DNA from: Frateuria_A yonginensis | Lineage (GTDB): Bacteria > Pseudomonadota > Gammaproteobacteria > Xanthomonadales > Rhodanobacteraceae | DNA length: 64,000 nt | Direction of reading: 5' to 3' | NCBI RefSeq assembly: GCF_037137055.1 | Contig: NZ_JBBBNY010000002.1 | Location: 310,001-374,000, forward strand | Part shown: positions 39,862-48,890 of the stretch, piece after piece | How the letters are laid out: the number at the start of each line of letters is the position of its first letter | Position numbering within the stretch: position 1 is the stretch's first letter | Position numbers and translations under genes: made by a program | Notes under the pieces: generated by a model | Databases searched by the model: none | Told to the model about the DNA's origin: nothing | What the model saw: the letters and a program-made list of their open reading frames with translations, nothing else

Positions 39862-42690
39862 TTACCCGAGCTTGCGCGCCTGTTCGCGCAGCGCGTCCAG
39901 CTGGAGGCCCCAATCGACGATGCGCTGGCGCTCCTGCGCCACCACCTCGGCCGGGGCATTGGCCACGAAGTTGGCGTTGCCGAGCTTGCCTTCGCATTTC
40001 CTGATCTCGCCCTCGATACGGGCGATCTCCTTGGCCAGGCGCGCCTTCTCCGCACCGAGGTCGATCAGTCCGGCCAGCGGGATCAGTACGCGCAGGCTGC
40101 CGACCACGGCCGCGGCCGCCGCCGGCTCCTCGGCGCCCGGCTCGATCCACTGCGGCGCCTCGGTGCGCGCGAGGAAGGCGATCTGCGCGTCGAACTTGGC
40201 CACCCGCGCGCGATCGGCCGCTTCGCCGCCGGCCAGCAGCAGCGGAATGGTCTTGCCCGGGGCGATGTTCATCTCCGAACGAATGCGCCGGATACCCGAG
40301 AGCACCGCCTTGACCCATTCGATCTCGGCGCTCGCAGCCCCGTCGGACGGAAGTTCTGCGGTCTTCGGCCACGGCCGCGCCATGATGCTGGACGCCTGGA
40401 TGCCCAGTCGCGGCGCTACCGACTGCCAGATCTCCTCGGTGATGAACGGAATGATCGGATGGAGCGCACGCAGCACCGTCTCCAGCACCACCAGCAGCGT
40501 GTGCCGGGTCGATGCGGCCGCCGCCGCGTCGTCGCCGTTGAGCGCGGGCTTGGAAAGCTCGAGGAACCAGTCGCAGTACTCGTTCCAGACGAACTCGTAG
40601 AGCGCCTGCGCCAGCAGGTCGAAGCGGTAGGTGGCGAAGTGCTCGTCGACCTCGGTCAGCGTCTGCTTGAGCCGGGTGAGGATCCAGCGTTCCGCCTCGG
40701 TGGCCGGGACGCCCGAAGGCGCCACCACCGCGCCCTCGGGCAGGTTCATCAGCACGAACCGCGCCGCGTTCCAAAGCTTGTTGCAGAACGCCTTGTAGCC
40801 CTCGGCGCGCTTGATGTCGAAGTTGATCGTGCGGCTGTAGCTGGCCAGCGCGGCGAAGGTGAAGCGCAGCGCGTCGGTGCCGATCGCGGGAATGCCGTGG
40901 GGGTAGTCCTTGCGGATGCGCTTCTCGACCTTCTCGCGCACCTGCGGTATCAGCAGCGAGCGGGTGGACTTCTCCACCAGCGGCTCGAGGCCGATACCGT
41001 CGATGAGATCCAGCGGGTCCAGCGTGTTGCCCTTGGACTTGGACATCTTCTGGCCTTCGGCGTCGCGCACGATGGCGTTGATGTAGACCTCGCGGAAGGG
41101 CACCTGCCTGGTGAAGTACAGGGTAGCCATCACCATGCGGGCGACCCAGAAGAAGATGATGTCGAAGCCGGTGACCAGCACCGCACTGGGCAGGAACAGC
41201 TTGTCCTGCGCCCAGTTGGCGACCACCTCGCCGCGCTCGTTCTTCACCGGTCCCTGCATCGGCCAGCCCAGCGTGGAGAACGGCCACAGCGCCGCGGAGA
41301 ACCAGGTGTCGAGCACGTCGTCCTCCTGGCGCAGGACGCCGACGGGCTCGGTGGCGGCGTGTCGGCGCGCGTCCTGCTCGTCCTCGCCGACGAAGAGGTT
41401 GCCGGCCTCGTCGTACCACGCCGGAATGCGGTGGCCCCACCAAAGCTGGCGGCTGATGCACCAGTCCTGGATGTTGTCCAGCCATTGCGTATAGGTGGTG
41501 GTCCAGTTCTCCGGCACGAAGCGGATCGCGCCCGAGCGCACCGCTTCCAATGCCGGCTCGGTGATCGCCGTGCGGCCGCCGGGGCGGCCATCGGCCAGCA
41601 CCTCGGACGTGAGGTCGACGAACCACTGGTCGGTCAGCATCGGCTCGATCACCGCGTCCGAGCGCTGGCTCACCGGCACCTGCAGCTTGTGCGGCTTGGT
41701 CTCGACCAAGAGGCCGATCGCCTCGAGGTCCGCGAGCACCGCCTTGCGTGCCTCGTAGCGGTCCAGGCCGCGGTACTTCTCCGGCGCGTTCTCGTTGACC
41801 TTGGCGTCGAGGGTAAAGATGTTGATCGGCTCCAGCTTGTGGCGCTGGCCGATGGCGTAGTCGTTGAAGTCGTGCGCCGGCGTGATCTTCACGCAACCGG
41901 TGCCGAACTCGCGGTCGACGTAGTCGTCGGCGATCACCGGGATCTCGCGACCGGTCAGCGGCAGATGCAACTTGCTGCCGATCAAGTGCGCGTAGCGTTC
42001 GTCCTCCGGATGCACCGCCACCGCCACGTCGCCCAGCATGGTTTCCGGGCGCGTGGTGGCGACCACCACGGAGCCCGCGCCGTCGGCCGTCATGTAGCGG
42101 ATCGACCACAGGTGGCCGTCACGCTCGACGTTGTTCACTTCCAGGTCGGACACCGCCGTGCCCAGCGCCGGGTCCCAGTTCACCAGCCGGTTGCCGCGGT
42201 AGATCAGCCCGGCGCGGTACCACTCCACGAACACCTTGCGCACCGCGGCCGAGAGCCCCTCGTCCATGGTGAAGCGCTCGCGCGACCAGTCGGCGGCCAC
42301 GCCCAGGCGTCGCATCTGGTTCGTGATGGTCGACCCGGATTCTTCCTTCCACTGCCACACGCGCTCGACGAAGGGCCCGCGGCCCAGGTCGTGGCGGCTC
42401 TTGCCCTCGGCAGCGAGCTGGTTCTCCACGATCTTCTGCGTGGCGATGCCGGCGTGGTCCGTGCCGACCTGCCACAGCGTGTTCATGCCGCGCATGCGCT
42501 GGTAGCGGATCAGCATGTCCATCACGGTCTGCTGGAACGCATGGCCCATGTGCAGCGTGCCGGTCACGTTCGGCGGCGGCAGCAGGATGCAGTAGGGCTC
42601 GCCCTGGCCGCTCGGCCGGAACGCGCCCGCTGCTTCCCAGCGGGCGTACCACTTCGATTCGATCTGGCCGGGCTCGAAACTCTTTTCCAT
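39862..42690 (-). CDS. valS: valyl-tRNA synthetase
   Basis: Class I synthetase charging tRNA-Val. The frame runs to 42900, but the ATG at 42690 (MEKSFEPGQIESKWYARWEA) with CCTCCG-complement ribosome site gives 942 residues. HMGH is in PPPNVTGTLHMGHAFQQ and KMSKS is in EGQKMSKSKGNTLDPLDLI. The editing domain lies between them and the long C-terminal coiled coil (AEKARLAKEIARIEGEIRK) binds tRNA. Convergent with rimI; no clear terminator in the 57-base gap. Confidence 0.98.
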   Translation of the reverse strand: MEKSFEPGQIESKWYARWEAAGAFRPSGQGEPYCILLPPPNVTGTLHMGHAFQQTVMDMLIRYQRMRGMNTLWQVGTDHAGIATQKIVENQLAAEGKSRHDLGRGPFVERVWQWKEESGSTITNQMRRLGVAADWSRERFTMDEGLSAAVRKVFVEWYRAGLIYRGNRLVNWDPALGTAVSDLEVNNVERDGHLWSIRYMTADGAGSVVVATTRPETMLGDVAVAVHPEDERYAHLIGSKLHLPLTGREIPVIADDYVDREFGTGCVKITPAHDFNDYAIGQRHKLEPINIFTLDAKVNENAPEKYRGLDRYEARKAVLADLEAIGLLVETKPHKLQVPVSQRSDAVIEPMLTDQWFVDLTSEVLADGRPGGRTAITEPALEAVRSGAIRFVPENWTTTYTQWLDNIQDWCISRQLWWGHRIPAWYDEAGNLFVGEDEQDARRHAATEPVGVLRQEDDVLDTWFSAALWPFSTLGWPMQGPVKNERGEVVANWAQDKLFLPSAVLVTGFDIIFFWVARMVMATLYFTRQVPFREVYINAIVRDAEGQKMSKSKGNTLDPLDLIDGIGLEPLVEKSTRSLLIPQVREKVEKRIRKDYPHGIPAIGTDALRFTFAALASYSRTINFDIKRAEGYKAFCNKLWNAARFVLMNLPEGAVVAPSGVPATEAERWILTRLKQTLTEVDEHFATYRFDLLAQALYEFVWNEYCDWFLELSKPALNGDDAAAAASTRHTLLVVLETVLRALHPIIPFITEEIWQSVAPRLGIQASSIMARPWPKTAELPSDGAASAEIEWVKAVLSGIRRIRSEMNIAPGKTIPLLLAGGEAADRARVAKFDAQIAFLARTEAPQWIEPGAEEPAAAAAVVGSLRVLIPLAGLIDLGAEKARLAKEIARIEGEIRKCEGKLGNANFVANAPAEVVAQERQRIVDWGLQLDALREQARKLG

Positions 42691-42751
42691 CGGAGGCTCG
42701 CGATGGCGCGCCGGGTCGGGCACGCGCGTCTGACAAAGGGGTGAGCGGGCG

Positions 42752-42780
42752 ATTGTACGGGGGCGGCCGCGCCACCCCAA
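42752..42780 (-). promoter_or_regulatory. promoter of valS
   Basis: On the minus strand TTGGGG (42780-42775), 17 bases, then TACAAT (42757-42752). The start would be near 42745, about 55 bases before the ATG. The rest of the 42691-42941 gap shows no gene. Confidence 0.5.
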
Positions 42781-42941
42781 GCGCGCGGGCGACACCGTGC
42801 AGCGCCGCGGCGCCGTCGCCCGGCCGCCAGGATCCCGCGCTCCCGGATCTGCATCGGTGCCAGCCGCCACGCCGTCGAGGGATCGCCGCGCGCGCCGCAC
42901 CGGCCAGACGGCCGAGCTGCCAGGCGGTACCCGGGCCGGGT

Positions 42942-43346
42942 TCAGCGAGTCGGCGCGTGTCGCACGGGCGTCTCGCTCGCCAGGGCGAAGGCGCTTGCAC
43001 GCCGTGCCTCGATGGGGCGGATCTCGTACGCCAGGCCGTAGTCCAGGCAGGGATTGGCGGCGGCAAGCCGGGCCGCTTCCTCGAGGCTGTCCGCCAGGAT
43101 GAACCAGTAGCCGCCGACGACCTCCTTGGACTCGGCGAACGGCCCGTCGACGATCCGTTGCCGGGTCACCAGCCTGCCTTCACGGGCGAGCCGTTGGCCG
43201 GGCCGCATCCGGCCCGCGGCCACCTGCTCGTCGTGCCACGCGTAGAAGCGGTCGATCGCGTCCTGGATCTCGGCGGGCGAGCGGTCCGGATCCCACTGGC
43301 CACGCGAGATGACGAGGTACTCGGAAAGCGGCGAGGCGGTCTTCAT
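42942..43346 (-). CDS. YCII-related (DGPF) domain protein
   Basis: Small ferredoxin-fold protein of 134 residues from the ATG at 43346 (MKTASPLSEYLVISRGQW). Starts at 43361 or 43418 would add up to 24 residues without family similarity. The family signature IVDGPFAESKEVVGGYWFI is present. YCII/DGPF proteins are often found beside ECF sigma factors or act as small lyase-like enzymes; there is no sigma factor here and the role is unknown. Confidence 0.85.
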   Translation of the reverse strand: MKTASPLSEYLVISRGQWDPDRSPAEIQDAIDRFYAWHDEQVAAGRMRPGQRLAREGRLVTRQRIVDGPFAESKEVVGGYWFILADSLEEAARLAAANPCLDYGLAYEIRPIEARRASAFALASETPVRHAPTR

Positions 43347-43526
43347 GGATGCAGCGCCCATGCGGTCGAAGGCGCCGGGGCCGTCGCAGGCGCCGACCGC
43401 CGGGTACCGGAGGGACAAGCGTAGAGGAGCGCCCTCCGGCGGTCCACCGCTGCGAAGCCGCCGATGGTGTCGGCGCGGCAGCCCGCGACGGGCGGTCGCC
43501 GGATGGCCGTCCCGGCTAGAGCGCCA

Positions 43527-43554
43527 CGCCCTGGCCTTCGGGCCAGGGCGCTAC
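43527..43554 (-). repeat. GTAG-headed REP-like palindrome
   Basis: On the minus strand the tetramer GTAG is followed by the 10-bp stem CGCCCTGGCC/GGCCAGGGCG with a CGAA loop. The GTAG head plus GC-rich stem is the layout of the GTAG (SMAG-type) REP elements described in Stenotrophomonas. It sits 30 bases downstream of the DUF4328 gene and could also act as its end. Confidence 0.6.
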
Positions 43555-43582
43555 AAGGTGGCCGCTGCGGGCGGCTACCCGG

Positions 43583-44350
43583 TCAGGCGACGAAGGCATC
43601 CGCCAGCGAACGGCCGGAGGCGGCCGGCATCGCCTGCTGGCGCTCGTGCTCCTGCAGCTGCATGCGGGTGAGGCGCGTCACCAGGAGCAGGAACAGCACC
43701 GCGGCCGCCACGTTCAGCAGTTGTCCTGCGAGCAGCAGTAGCTGCTGCGTGTGCAGGCCGCGGAAGGTGTGCGCCATCTGCACGTACCGGGCCAGGAACC
43801 AGTAGGACAGGTTGCCGGCGATCCAGCAGCCCCACCATGCGGCCAGCAGCCGGGGCGTGGGCAGCTTCTGCCAGCGCGCCGGCGCGAGCGTGCCCAGCCA
43901 GATCTGCGCCAGGGCGCGCATCGGCCGCACCAGGTTCATGACCGGCACCGCATACCAGCCGACCGCCCAACCGGGCGAGTCGTCCAGGCCCTTGGCCCCG
44001 AGCGCGCGCACGTTGCAGGCCACGCGGTAGATCCAGCAGCCGGCCCAGGCGTAGCAGGCCAGCGTGAGCAGCCACTGCAGGCGGAACAGGTTGAGCTGCA
44101 GCCTGCCGGCACCGGCCAGCGCGTCCTGCAGCGTCGGGTTGGTCCCGCCGTCGATGCCCTGCTGCAGCAACTGCAGCCCGTAGAGCATGACGCCCACAGT
44201 GGCAAGAGTGAGCACGATGTAGGCGGCCAGCACACCGCGGACCCCGTTGCCCAGGGCGGCCGGTGAGCGGAAGACCTCGTGCTGTCCGGAATGCAGGCGG
44301 ACACCGCCTGCGGCCGGTGCGGATGCACCAGAAGGATGGAATCGCGACAT
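43583..44350 (-). CDS. DUF4328 membrane protein
   Basis: Integral-membrane protein of 255 residues with about six hydrophobic segments. The DUF4328 core is visible in ACNVRALGAKGLDDSPGWAV, GWYAVPVMNLVRPMRALAQI and the later AWWGCWIAGNLSYWF. No enzymatic motif is seen. Function is unknown for the family. A GTAG-headed palindrome lies just downstream. Confidence 0.88.
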   Translation of the reverse strand: MSRFHPSGASAPAAGGVRLHSGQHEVFRSPAALGNGVRGVLAAYIVLTLATVGVMLYGLQLLQQGIDGGTNPTLQDALAGAGRLQLNLFRLQWLLTLACYAWAGCWIYRVACNVRALGAKGLDDSPGWAVGWYAVPVMNLVRPMRALAQIWLGTLAPARWQKLPTPRLLAAWWGCWIAGNLSYWFLARYVQMAHTFRGLHTQQLLLLAGQLLNVAAAVLFLLLVTRLTRMQLQEHERQQAMPAASGRSLADAFVA

Positions 44351-44440
44351 ACGGCACCCCCATGCCTTTGTCGGGCCGGCCGGTTGCCGGCGCCCCCATC
44401 ATGCGCCCCGGGTGTGGACGGGGCAAGCCCGCGTGTGCTA

Positions 44441-44449
44441 GGGGGGGGG
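44441..44449. repeat. run of nine G
   Basis: GGGGGGGGG lies three bases past the DUF3147 stop codon. Such runs can vary in length by slippage or sequencing error; being outside coding sequence, it has no obvious effect. Confidence 0.9.
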
Positions 44450-44452
44450 CTG

Positions 44453-44803
44453 CTAGAGCAGTTCGATCCCGAAGCGCCGCACCGCCAGCGCGAACAGCGC
44501 GAAGCAGGCCACCGTGATCGCGGCGCACGCGATCAGGGTGAACCAGAAGCCCAGGCGCGGGAGCAAGGCGGGAAAGACCAGGAACATCGGCAGCGTCGGC
44601 ACCACGTACCAGAACGTGTACCAGGCGTGGTTTGCGATCTTCTGCTGCGACTGGTGTTCCACGTAGAGCCAGATCAGCGCCAGGATGGTCACCATCGGCA
44701 GGGCGCCGAGCAGGCCGCCCAGCCGGTCGCTGCGCTTGGCCGCCTCGGACACCAGCACCACCACGGCGGCGGTGATCAGGTACTTGGTGATCAGCCAGGC
44801 CAT
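44453..44803 (-). CDS. DUF3147 membrane protein
   Basis: Small inner-membrane protein of 116 residues with four hydrophobic segments and almost no soluble part (MAWLITKYLITAAVVVLVSEA...). The stretch RSDRLGGLLGALPMVTILALIWLYVE matches DUF3147. Function unknown. It starts one base after the hemE stop, so it is the last gene of the WGR-hemE-DUF3147 unit. Confidence 0.88.
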   Translation of the reverse strand: MAWLITKYLITAAVVVLVSEAAKRSDRLGGLLGALPMVTILALIWLYVEHQSQQKIANHAWYTFWYVVPTLPMFLVFPALLPRLGFWFTLIACAAITVACFALFALAVRRFGIELL

Positions 44804-44804
44804 G

Positions 44805-45875
44805 TCAGCCTTCGCGCAGGGTACGGCCGTAGGCGTGCACCTCGTCGACCAGCACCCGTACGTGTGCGGGGTCGACCTCGGGCGTGATGCCGTGGCCGAG
44901 GTTGAAGACGTGCCCCGGATGGTTGCCGTAGCTGTCCATGACGGCGCGCGCCTCGCGGCGGATCACCTCAGGGCTGGAACGCAGCACGGCCGGGTCGAGG
45001 TTGCCCTGCAGCGCCACCTTGCCCGCCACCGCACGGCGCGCCTGGTCCAGGTCGATGGTCCAGTCCACGCCGAGCGCCTGGCAGCCGCTGTCGGCCATCT
45101 CGGCTAGATGCAGGTGGGCGCCCTTGGAGAACAGGATCACCGGCAGCTCGCGCGCCTGCGGGTCGGACTTCAGCGCGGCGACCACCTGGCGCATGTAGCG
45201 CAGCGAAAACTCGCGGAACGGCGCCGGCCCGAGCAGTCCGCCCCAGGTGTCGAACACCATCAGCGCCTGCGCGCCGGCGGCGGCCTGCGCGGCCAGGTAG
45301 GCGGCGACCGCACGGGCCAGCGTGTCGAGCAGCCGGTGGGCGAGCGCCGGATCGCTCCAGCACATCGCCTTGAGCGTGGCGAAGTCGCGCGAACCCTGGC
45401 CCTCGACCATGTAGCAGGCCAGCGTCCACGGGCTGCCGGCGAAGCCGATCAGCGGCACGCGGCCGTCCAGTTCCCTGCGGATCAGGCGCACCGCGTCCAT
45501 CACGTAGCGCAGCTCGCCGTCCATGTCGGGCACGGCCAGGCGCGCCACGTCGGCGGCGCTGCGCACGGGACGGGCGAACTGCGGACCCTCGCCCTGGGCG
45601 AAGGACAGCCCGAGGCCCATGGCGTCGGGGATGGTGAGGATGTCCGAGAACAGGATCGCCGCGTCCAGCTCGAAGCGCTGCAGTGGCTGCAGCGTCACTT
45701 CGCAGGCGAACTCGGGGTTCTGCGCCAGGCCCATGAAGCTGCCGGCGCGCTCGCGCGTGGCGCGGTACTCGGGCAGGTAGCGGCCGGCCTGGCGCATCAC
45801 CCAGACCGGCGTGGTGTCGGTGGGTTCCCGGCGCAGCGCGCGCAGGAAGCGGTCGTTCTTGAGCGGGACAGTCAT
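44805..45875 (-). CDS. hemE: uroporphyrinogen decarboxylase
   Basis: Haem-pathway enzyme turning uroporphyrinogen III into coproporphyrinogen III by four decarboxylations. The 356 residues carry both family signatures: PVWVMRQAGRYLPEYR near the start and GFAGSPWTLACYMVEGQGSRD in the middle. The end is NLGHGITPEVDPAHVRVLVDEVH. It is placed directly after the WGR-domain gene, one base apart. Confidence 0.98.
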   Translation of the reverse strand: MTVPLKNDRFLRALRREPTDTTPVWVMRQAGRYLPEYRATRERAGSFMGLAQNPEFACEVTLQPLQRFELDAAILFSDILTIPDAMGLGLSFAQGEGPQFARPVRSAADVARLAVPDMDGELRYVMDAVRLIRRELDGRVPLIGFAGSPWTLACYMVEGQGSRDFATLKAMCWSDPALAHRLLDTLARAVAAYLAAQAAAGAQALMVFDTWGGLLGPAPFREFSLRYMRQVVAALKSDPQARELPVILFSKGAHLHLAEMADSGCQALGVDWTIDLDQARRAVAGKVALQGNLDPAVLRSSPEVIRREARAVMDSYGNHPGHVFNLGHGITPEVDPAHVRVLVDEVHAYGRTLREG

Positions 45876-45876
45876 C

Positions 45877-46137
45877 TCAGCGTCCGTGCGGGCCGTCCAG
45901 GCCCTGGGCGAACATCACGCGGAAGCCGCGCTTCAACTGCGCGTCGCGCGCCTTCTCGAACGCGGCGATGGCGGCCTCGCGCTCGAGGAACTGCTCGCGC
46001 TTGAGCGTGGCCTTGCCGCCCTGCGTGCCGCTTTCGCGGTACAGCGTCCAGCCGCCGAGCAGGTCCTGCTCGAGCACGATCTGCACGTAGCGCGGCGCCT
46101 CGGACGAGGCGGGCATGGTTTGCAGGTAGAGGCGCAT
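45877..46137 (-). CDS. WGR-domain protein
   Basis: Protein of 86 residues consisting of a single WGR domain (VQIVLEQDLLGGWTLYRESGTQGGKATLKREQF...). The start at 46137 (MRLYLQTMPASSEAPRYV) is preferred over 46224. In eukaryotes WGR domains bind nucleic acid next to PARP domains; stand-alone bacterial copies have no settled role. It precedes hemE by one base and appears to be driven by a good promoter. Confidence 0.88.
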   Translation of the reverse strand: MRLYLQTMPASSEAPRYVQIVLEQDLLGGWTLYRESGTQGGKATLKREQFLEREAAIAAFEKARDAQLKRGFRVMFAQGLDGPHGR

Positions 46138-46177
46138 GGTGTCCGTGATGGTGCGGCAGGGGCGCCGCAAGAGGCAC

Positions 46178-46206
46178 ATTCTAGAGGCCCGTCGCGGCAC
46201 TGGCGA
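46178..46206 (-). promoter_or_regulatory. promoter of the WGR-hemE-DUF3147 operon
   Basis: On the minus strand TCGCCA (46206-46201), 17 bases, then TAGAAT (46183-46178). The start would fall near 46171, giving a leader of about 34 bases. The 198-base gap 46138-46335 shows no gene. Confidence 0.55.
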
Positions 46207-46335
46207 GGCATCCGCGCCACGCACGACCGGGCATTGTGGGGGCGTGCCTGTCCGCGACGCCCTACGATCGACGCGTTGCCCTGCCCGCGAACGCCGAGGG
46301 CATCGCGAGCGAGCGCGCTCCGGCCCTGTCTCCGC

Positions 46336-47448
46336 TCAGGCGGAACGCTGTCCGGCGCGGCACGCTTCCTCGAGCGTGGCGAGCACGGCCGGTTCCGGCA
46401 CGCCGGCCACGATCTCGGCGCGGCCGATGCCGCGCCACAGGATCAGCCGCAGCGCGCCGGCGGTGTTCTTCTTGTCCAGTCGCATCCGGTCGAGCAAGTG
46501 CTGCGGATCGGACCCCGCCGGCACCCCGGTGGGCAGCCCCAGGCGTACGAGCAGGCGACGCAGCCGCGCGGTGTCGGCGGCGGGGCCCATGCCCAGCCGT
46601 TCGGACAGCCGCGCCGCCAGCAGCATGCCGATGGCGACCGCCTCGCCGTGCAGCAGGGTGGTGTAGCGCCCGGCGGTCTCCAGCGCATGGCCGAAGGTGT
46701 GGCCGAGGTTGAGCAGGGCGCGCTCGCCCTGTTCGGTCTCGTCGCGGGCGACCACGCCGGCCTTGTAGCGCACCTTGCGCGCGATCGCCTCGGCCAGCGG
46801 GGCGTCCGCGCGCGCGGCGAGCGCGTCCGCATTGGCTTCCAGCCAGGCGAAGAAGTCCTCGTCGCCGATCGCCGCGCCCTTGATCACTTCGGCCAGGCCG
46901 GCGCGGTACTCGCGGTCGGGCAGGGTGGCCAGCGTGTCGATGTCGGCGACGACCGCACGCGGCTGGTGGAACGCGCCGGCCAGGTTCTTGCCGGCCGGCA
47001 GGTTCACGCCGGTCTTGCCGCCGACCGAGGAGTCGACCATCGCCAGCAGCGTGGTCGGCATCTGCACGAAGTCGACGCCGCGCATCCAGCAGGCCGCGGC
47101 GAAGCCGGCCAGGTCGCCGACCACGCCGCCGCCCAGCGCGATCACGCAGGCGTCGCGGGTGGCGCCGAGCGCAGCCAGCGCCTCCAGCACGCGGCCCACG
47201 TTGGCGAAGCTCTTGTGCGCCTCGCCGTCCTCGAGCAGGAAGCTGGACCAGTGCAGGCCCTCCAGGCCCTGCGCCACGCGCTCCAGGTAGAGCGGCGCGA
47301 CGGTGGTGTTGCTCACCACCAGCGCGTGGCGCCCGCGCAGCCGCGCGCGCCAGCGGGCCGCATCGCCCAGCAGTCCACGGCCGATCCAGACCGGATAGCG
47401 ACGGGCGCCGAGCGCGACCTCGACGGTGCGGATGCCGTCCGTGCTCAT
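46336..47448 (-). CDS. aroB: 3-dehydroquinate synthase
   Basis: Second step of the shikimate pathway: DAHP to 3-dehydroquinate, using NAD and zinc. The frame is open to 48120, but the ATG at 47448 overlapping the aroK stop gives 370 residues. NAD-binding ACVIALGGGVVGDLAGFAA, SSVGGKTGVN, and the metal-binding region RAGLAEVIKGAAIGD with NLGHTFGHALE are intact. aroK and aroB form the classical pair. Confidence 0.98.
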   Translation of the reverse strand: MSTDGIRTVEVALGARRYPVWIGRGLLGDAARWRARLRGRHALVVSNTTVAPLYLERVAQGLEGLHWSSFLLEDGEAHKSFANVGRVLEALAALGATRDACVIALGGGVVGDLAGFAAACWMRGVDFVQMPTTLLAMVDSSVGGKTGVNLPAGKNLAGAFHQPRAVVADIDTLATLPDREYRAGLAEVIKGAAIGDEDFFAWLEANADALAARADAPLAEAIARKVRYKAGVVARDETEQGERALLNLGHTFGHALETAGRYTTLLHGEAVAIGMLLAARLSERLGMGPAADTARLRRLLVRLGLPTGVPAGSDPQHLLDRMRLDKKNTAGALRLILWRGIGRAEIVAGVPEPAVLATLEEACRAGQRSA

Positions 47449-47984
47449 GCGGCCTGTTGCCGTCGCCAGTGCTGGTCGAGCAGCACCAGGCAGCGTTCGC
47501 TGGCGGCCGCCACGCCCTGGCTGGTGCCGGGGACGCGCAGATCGGCGATCTCGCGGTACAGCGGCGTGCGGATCCGCGCCATGCTCTCGAGCCGGCCGCG
47601 CCGGTCGTCGCCGGCGAGCAGGGGACGCCGGGTGTCGCGCGCCAGGCGCTCCAGTTGCTGTTCGATGCCGGTGTCGAGCCACAGCACGAAGCCGCGTTCG
47701 GCGAGCCGGCGGCGGTTGTCCGCGTCCAGTACGGCGCCGGCGCCGGTCGCCAGCAGCACCCCCGTGCGCGCGGTCAGCGCGTCGAGCAGGGTGCGCTCGC
47801 GCTGGCGGAAGCCGGCCTCGCCCTCGACCTCGAACACCCGGCTCAGCTCCACCCCGCAGTGCTGCTCGATCTCCTGGTCGAGGTCCAGGAACGGCAGGCC
47901 ATAATGCGCGGCGAGGCGTCGACCGATCGACGTCTTGCCGGCACCGGTCGGGCCGATCAGGAACAGATTGCACGAGGGGTTCAT
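47445..47984 (-). CDS. aroK: shikimate kinase
   Basis: Phosphorylates shikimate with ATP. The 179 residues have the P-loop GPTGAGKTSIG (11-21), the shikimate-binding FLDLDQEIE and LATGAGAVLD, and the lid RRPLLAGDD. The ATG lies only six bases from the ATG of the divergent epimerase gene, so its promoter must sit within that gene's coding region. Overlaps aroB by four bases. Confidence 0.97.
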   Translation of the reverse strand: MNPSCNLFLIGPTGAGKTSIGRRLAAHYGLPFLDLDQEIEQHCGVELSRVFEVEGEAGFRQRERTLLDALTARTGVLLATGAGAVLDADNRRRLAERGFVLWLDTGIEQQLERLARDTRRPLLAGDDRRGRLESMARIRTPLYREIADLRVPGTSQGVAAASERCLVLLDQHWRRQQAA

Positions 47985-47990
47985 GCGCGC

Positions 47991-48890
47991 ATGCTAGCAA
48001 CCACGGGCGAACGCGTCTTGCTGGCCGGCTGCGGCGACGTCGGCCTGCGCGCGGCGCGGCGGCTGCGGGCGCAGGGGCACACGGTGTTCGCGCTGCGCCG
48101 GCGGCCGCCGGCGGACGCACGCGAAGGCATCGCGTGGCTGGCCGGCGACCTCGCCGAACCCGCCTCGCTCGCCGGGCTGCCCGAGGGCATCAGGCGGCTG
48201 GTCTACCTGCCGGCGCCGGATGCGCGCGACCACGCTACCTACCGCGCCGTGTTCCTGCACGGCCTGCGCGGCCTGCTGATGCGGCTGGACACGACGGCGC
48301 TGCGGCGGGTGCTGCTGGTCTCCTCGAGCGCCGTCTACGGCGAGCACGGCGAGGACTGGGTGGACGAGGACACCCCGCCCGATCCGCCCGGGTTCAACGG
48401 TGCGGTGCTGCTGGAGGCCGAGCGCTGGCTGGCCGCCCAGCCCTGGCCCTCGACGGTGCTGCGGCTGGCCGGGCTGTACGGCCCGGGCCGCCTGCAACTG
48501 CTCGACCGCCTGCGCTTGGGCACGGCGGCAGTGCCGCGGGAGCGGCGGCACTGGGCCAACCGCATCCACGTCGACGACGCGGCCGCGGCGATCGCCCACC
48601 TGCTGCTGCTCCCCGATGCCCAGGGGCTGTACCTGGGCGTGGACGACACGCCGCTGCCGCTGGACGTGCTGTACGACCATCTGGCGAGGCTGGCCGGCGC
48701 CCCGGTGCCGCCGGCCGGGCCGGCGCCGGCCGGCGTCGGCAGCAAGCGGCTGAGCAACGCCCGGCTGCGTGCGAGCGGGTTCACGCCCCGGTGGCCGGAT
48801 GCGCTCGCGGGTTATGCCGCGGTGCTCGCCGGAGGGAGTTGGACGCCGCGGCGGCGCGCCCGCGGGACTAGCCGTGCGCGAGACCGGTGA
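47991..48890 (+). CDS. NAD-dependent epimerase/dehydratase-family protein (YeeZ-like)
   Basis: Extended short-chain dehydrogenase of 299 residues from the ATG at 47991, which has GAGGGG upstream. The nucleotide-binding motif is GCGDVG (13-18) and the catalytic-type tyrosine is in SSSAVYGEHGED. RLAGLYGPGRL and the RIHVDDAAAAIAHLL sugar-dehydrogenase stretch follow. The YxxxK lysine is not in its usual place, so activity is uncertain. The substrate is unknown. Its 3' end overlaps the convergent kinase gene by 23 bases. Confidence 0.88.
   Translation: MLATTGERVLLAGCGDVGLRAARRLRAQGHTVFALRRRPPADAREGIAWLAGDLAEPASLAGLPEGIRRLVYLPAPDARDHATYRAVFLHGLRGLLMRLDTTALRRVLLVSSSAVYGEHGEDWVDEDTPPDPPGFNGAVLLEAERWLAAQPWPSTVLRLAGLYGPGRLQLLDRLRLGTAAVPRERRHWANRIHVDDAAAAIAHLLLLPDAQGLYLGVDDTPLPLDVLYDHLARLAGAPVPPAGPAPAGVGSKRLSNARLRASGFTPRWPDALAGYAAVLAGGSWTPRRRARGTSRARDR

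Noticed and set aside
44441..44449. Phase variation by the run of nine G
   Set aside because: The run lies after the stop codon of the DUF3147 gene and away from any recognised promoter spacer.
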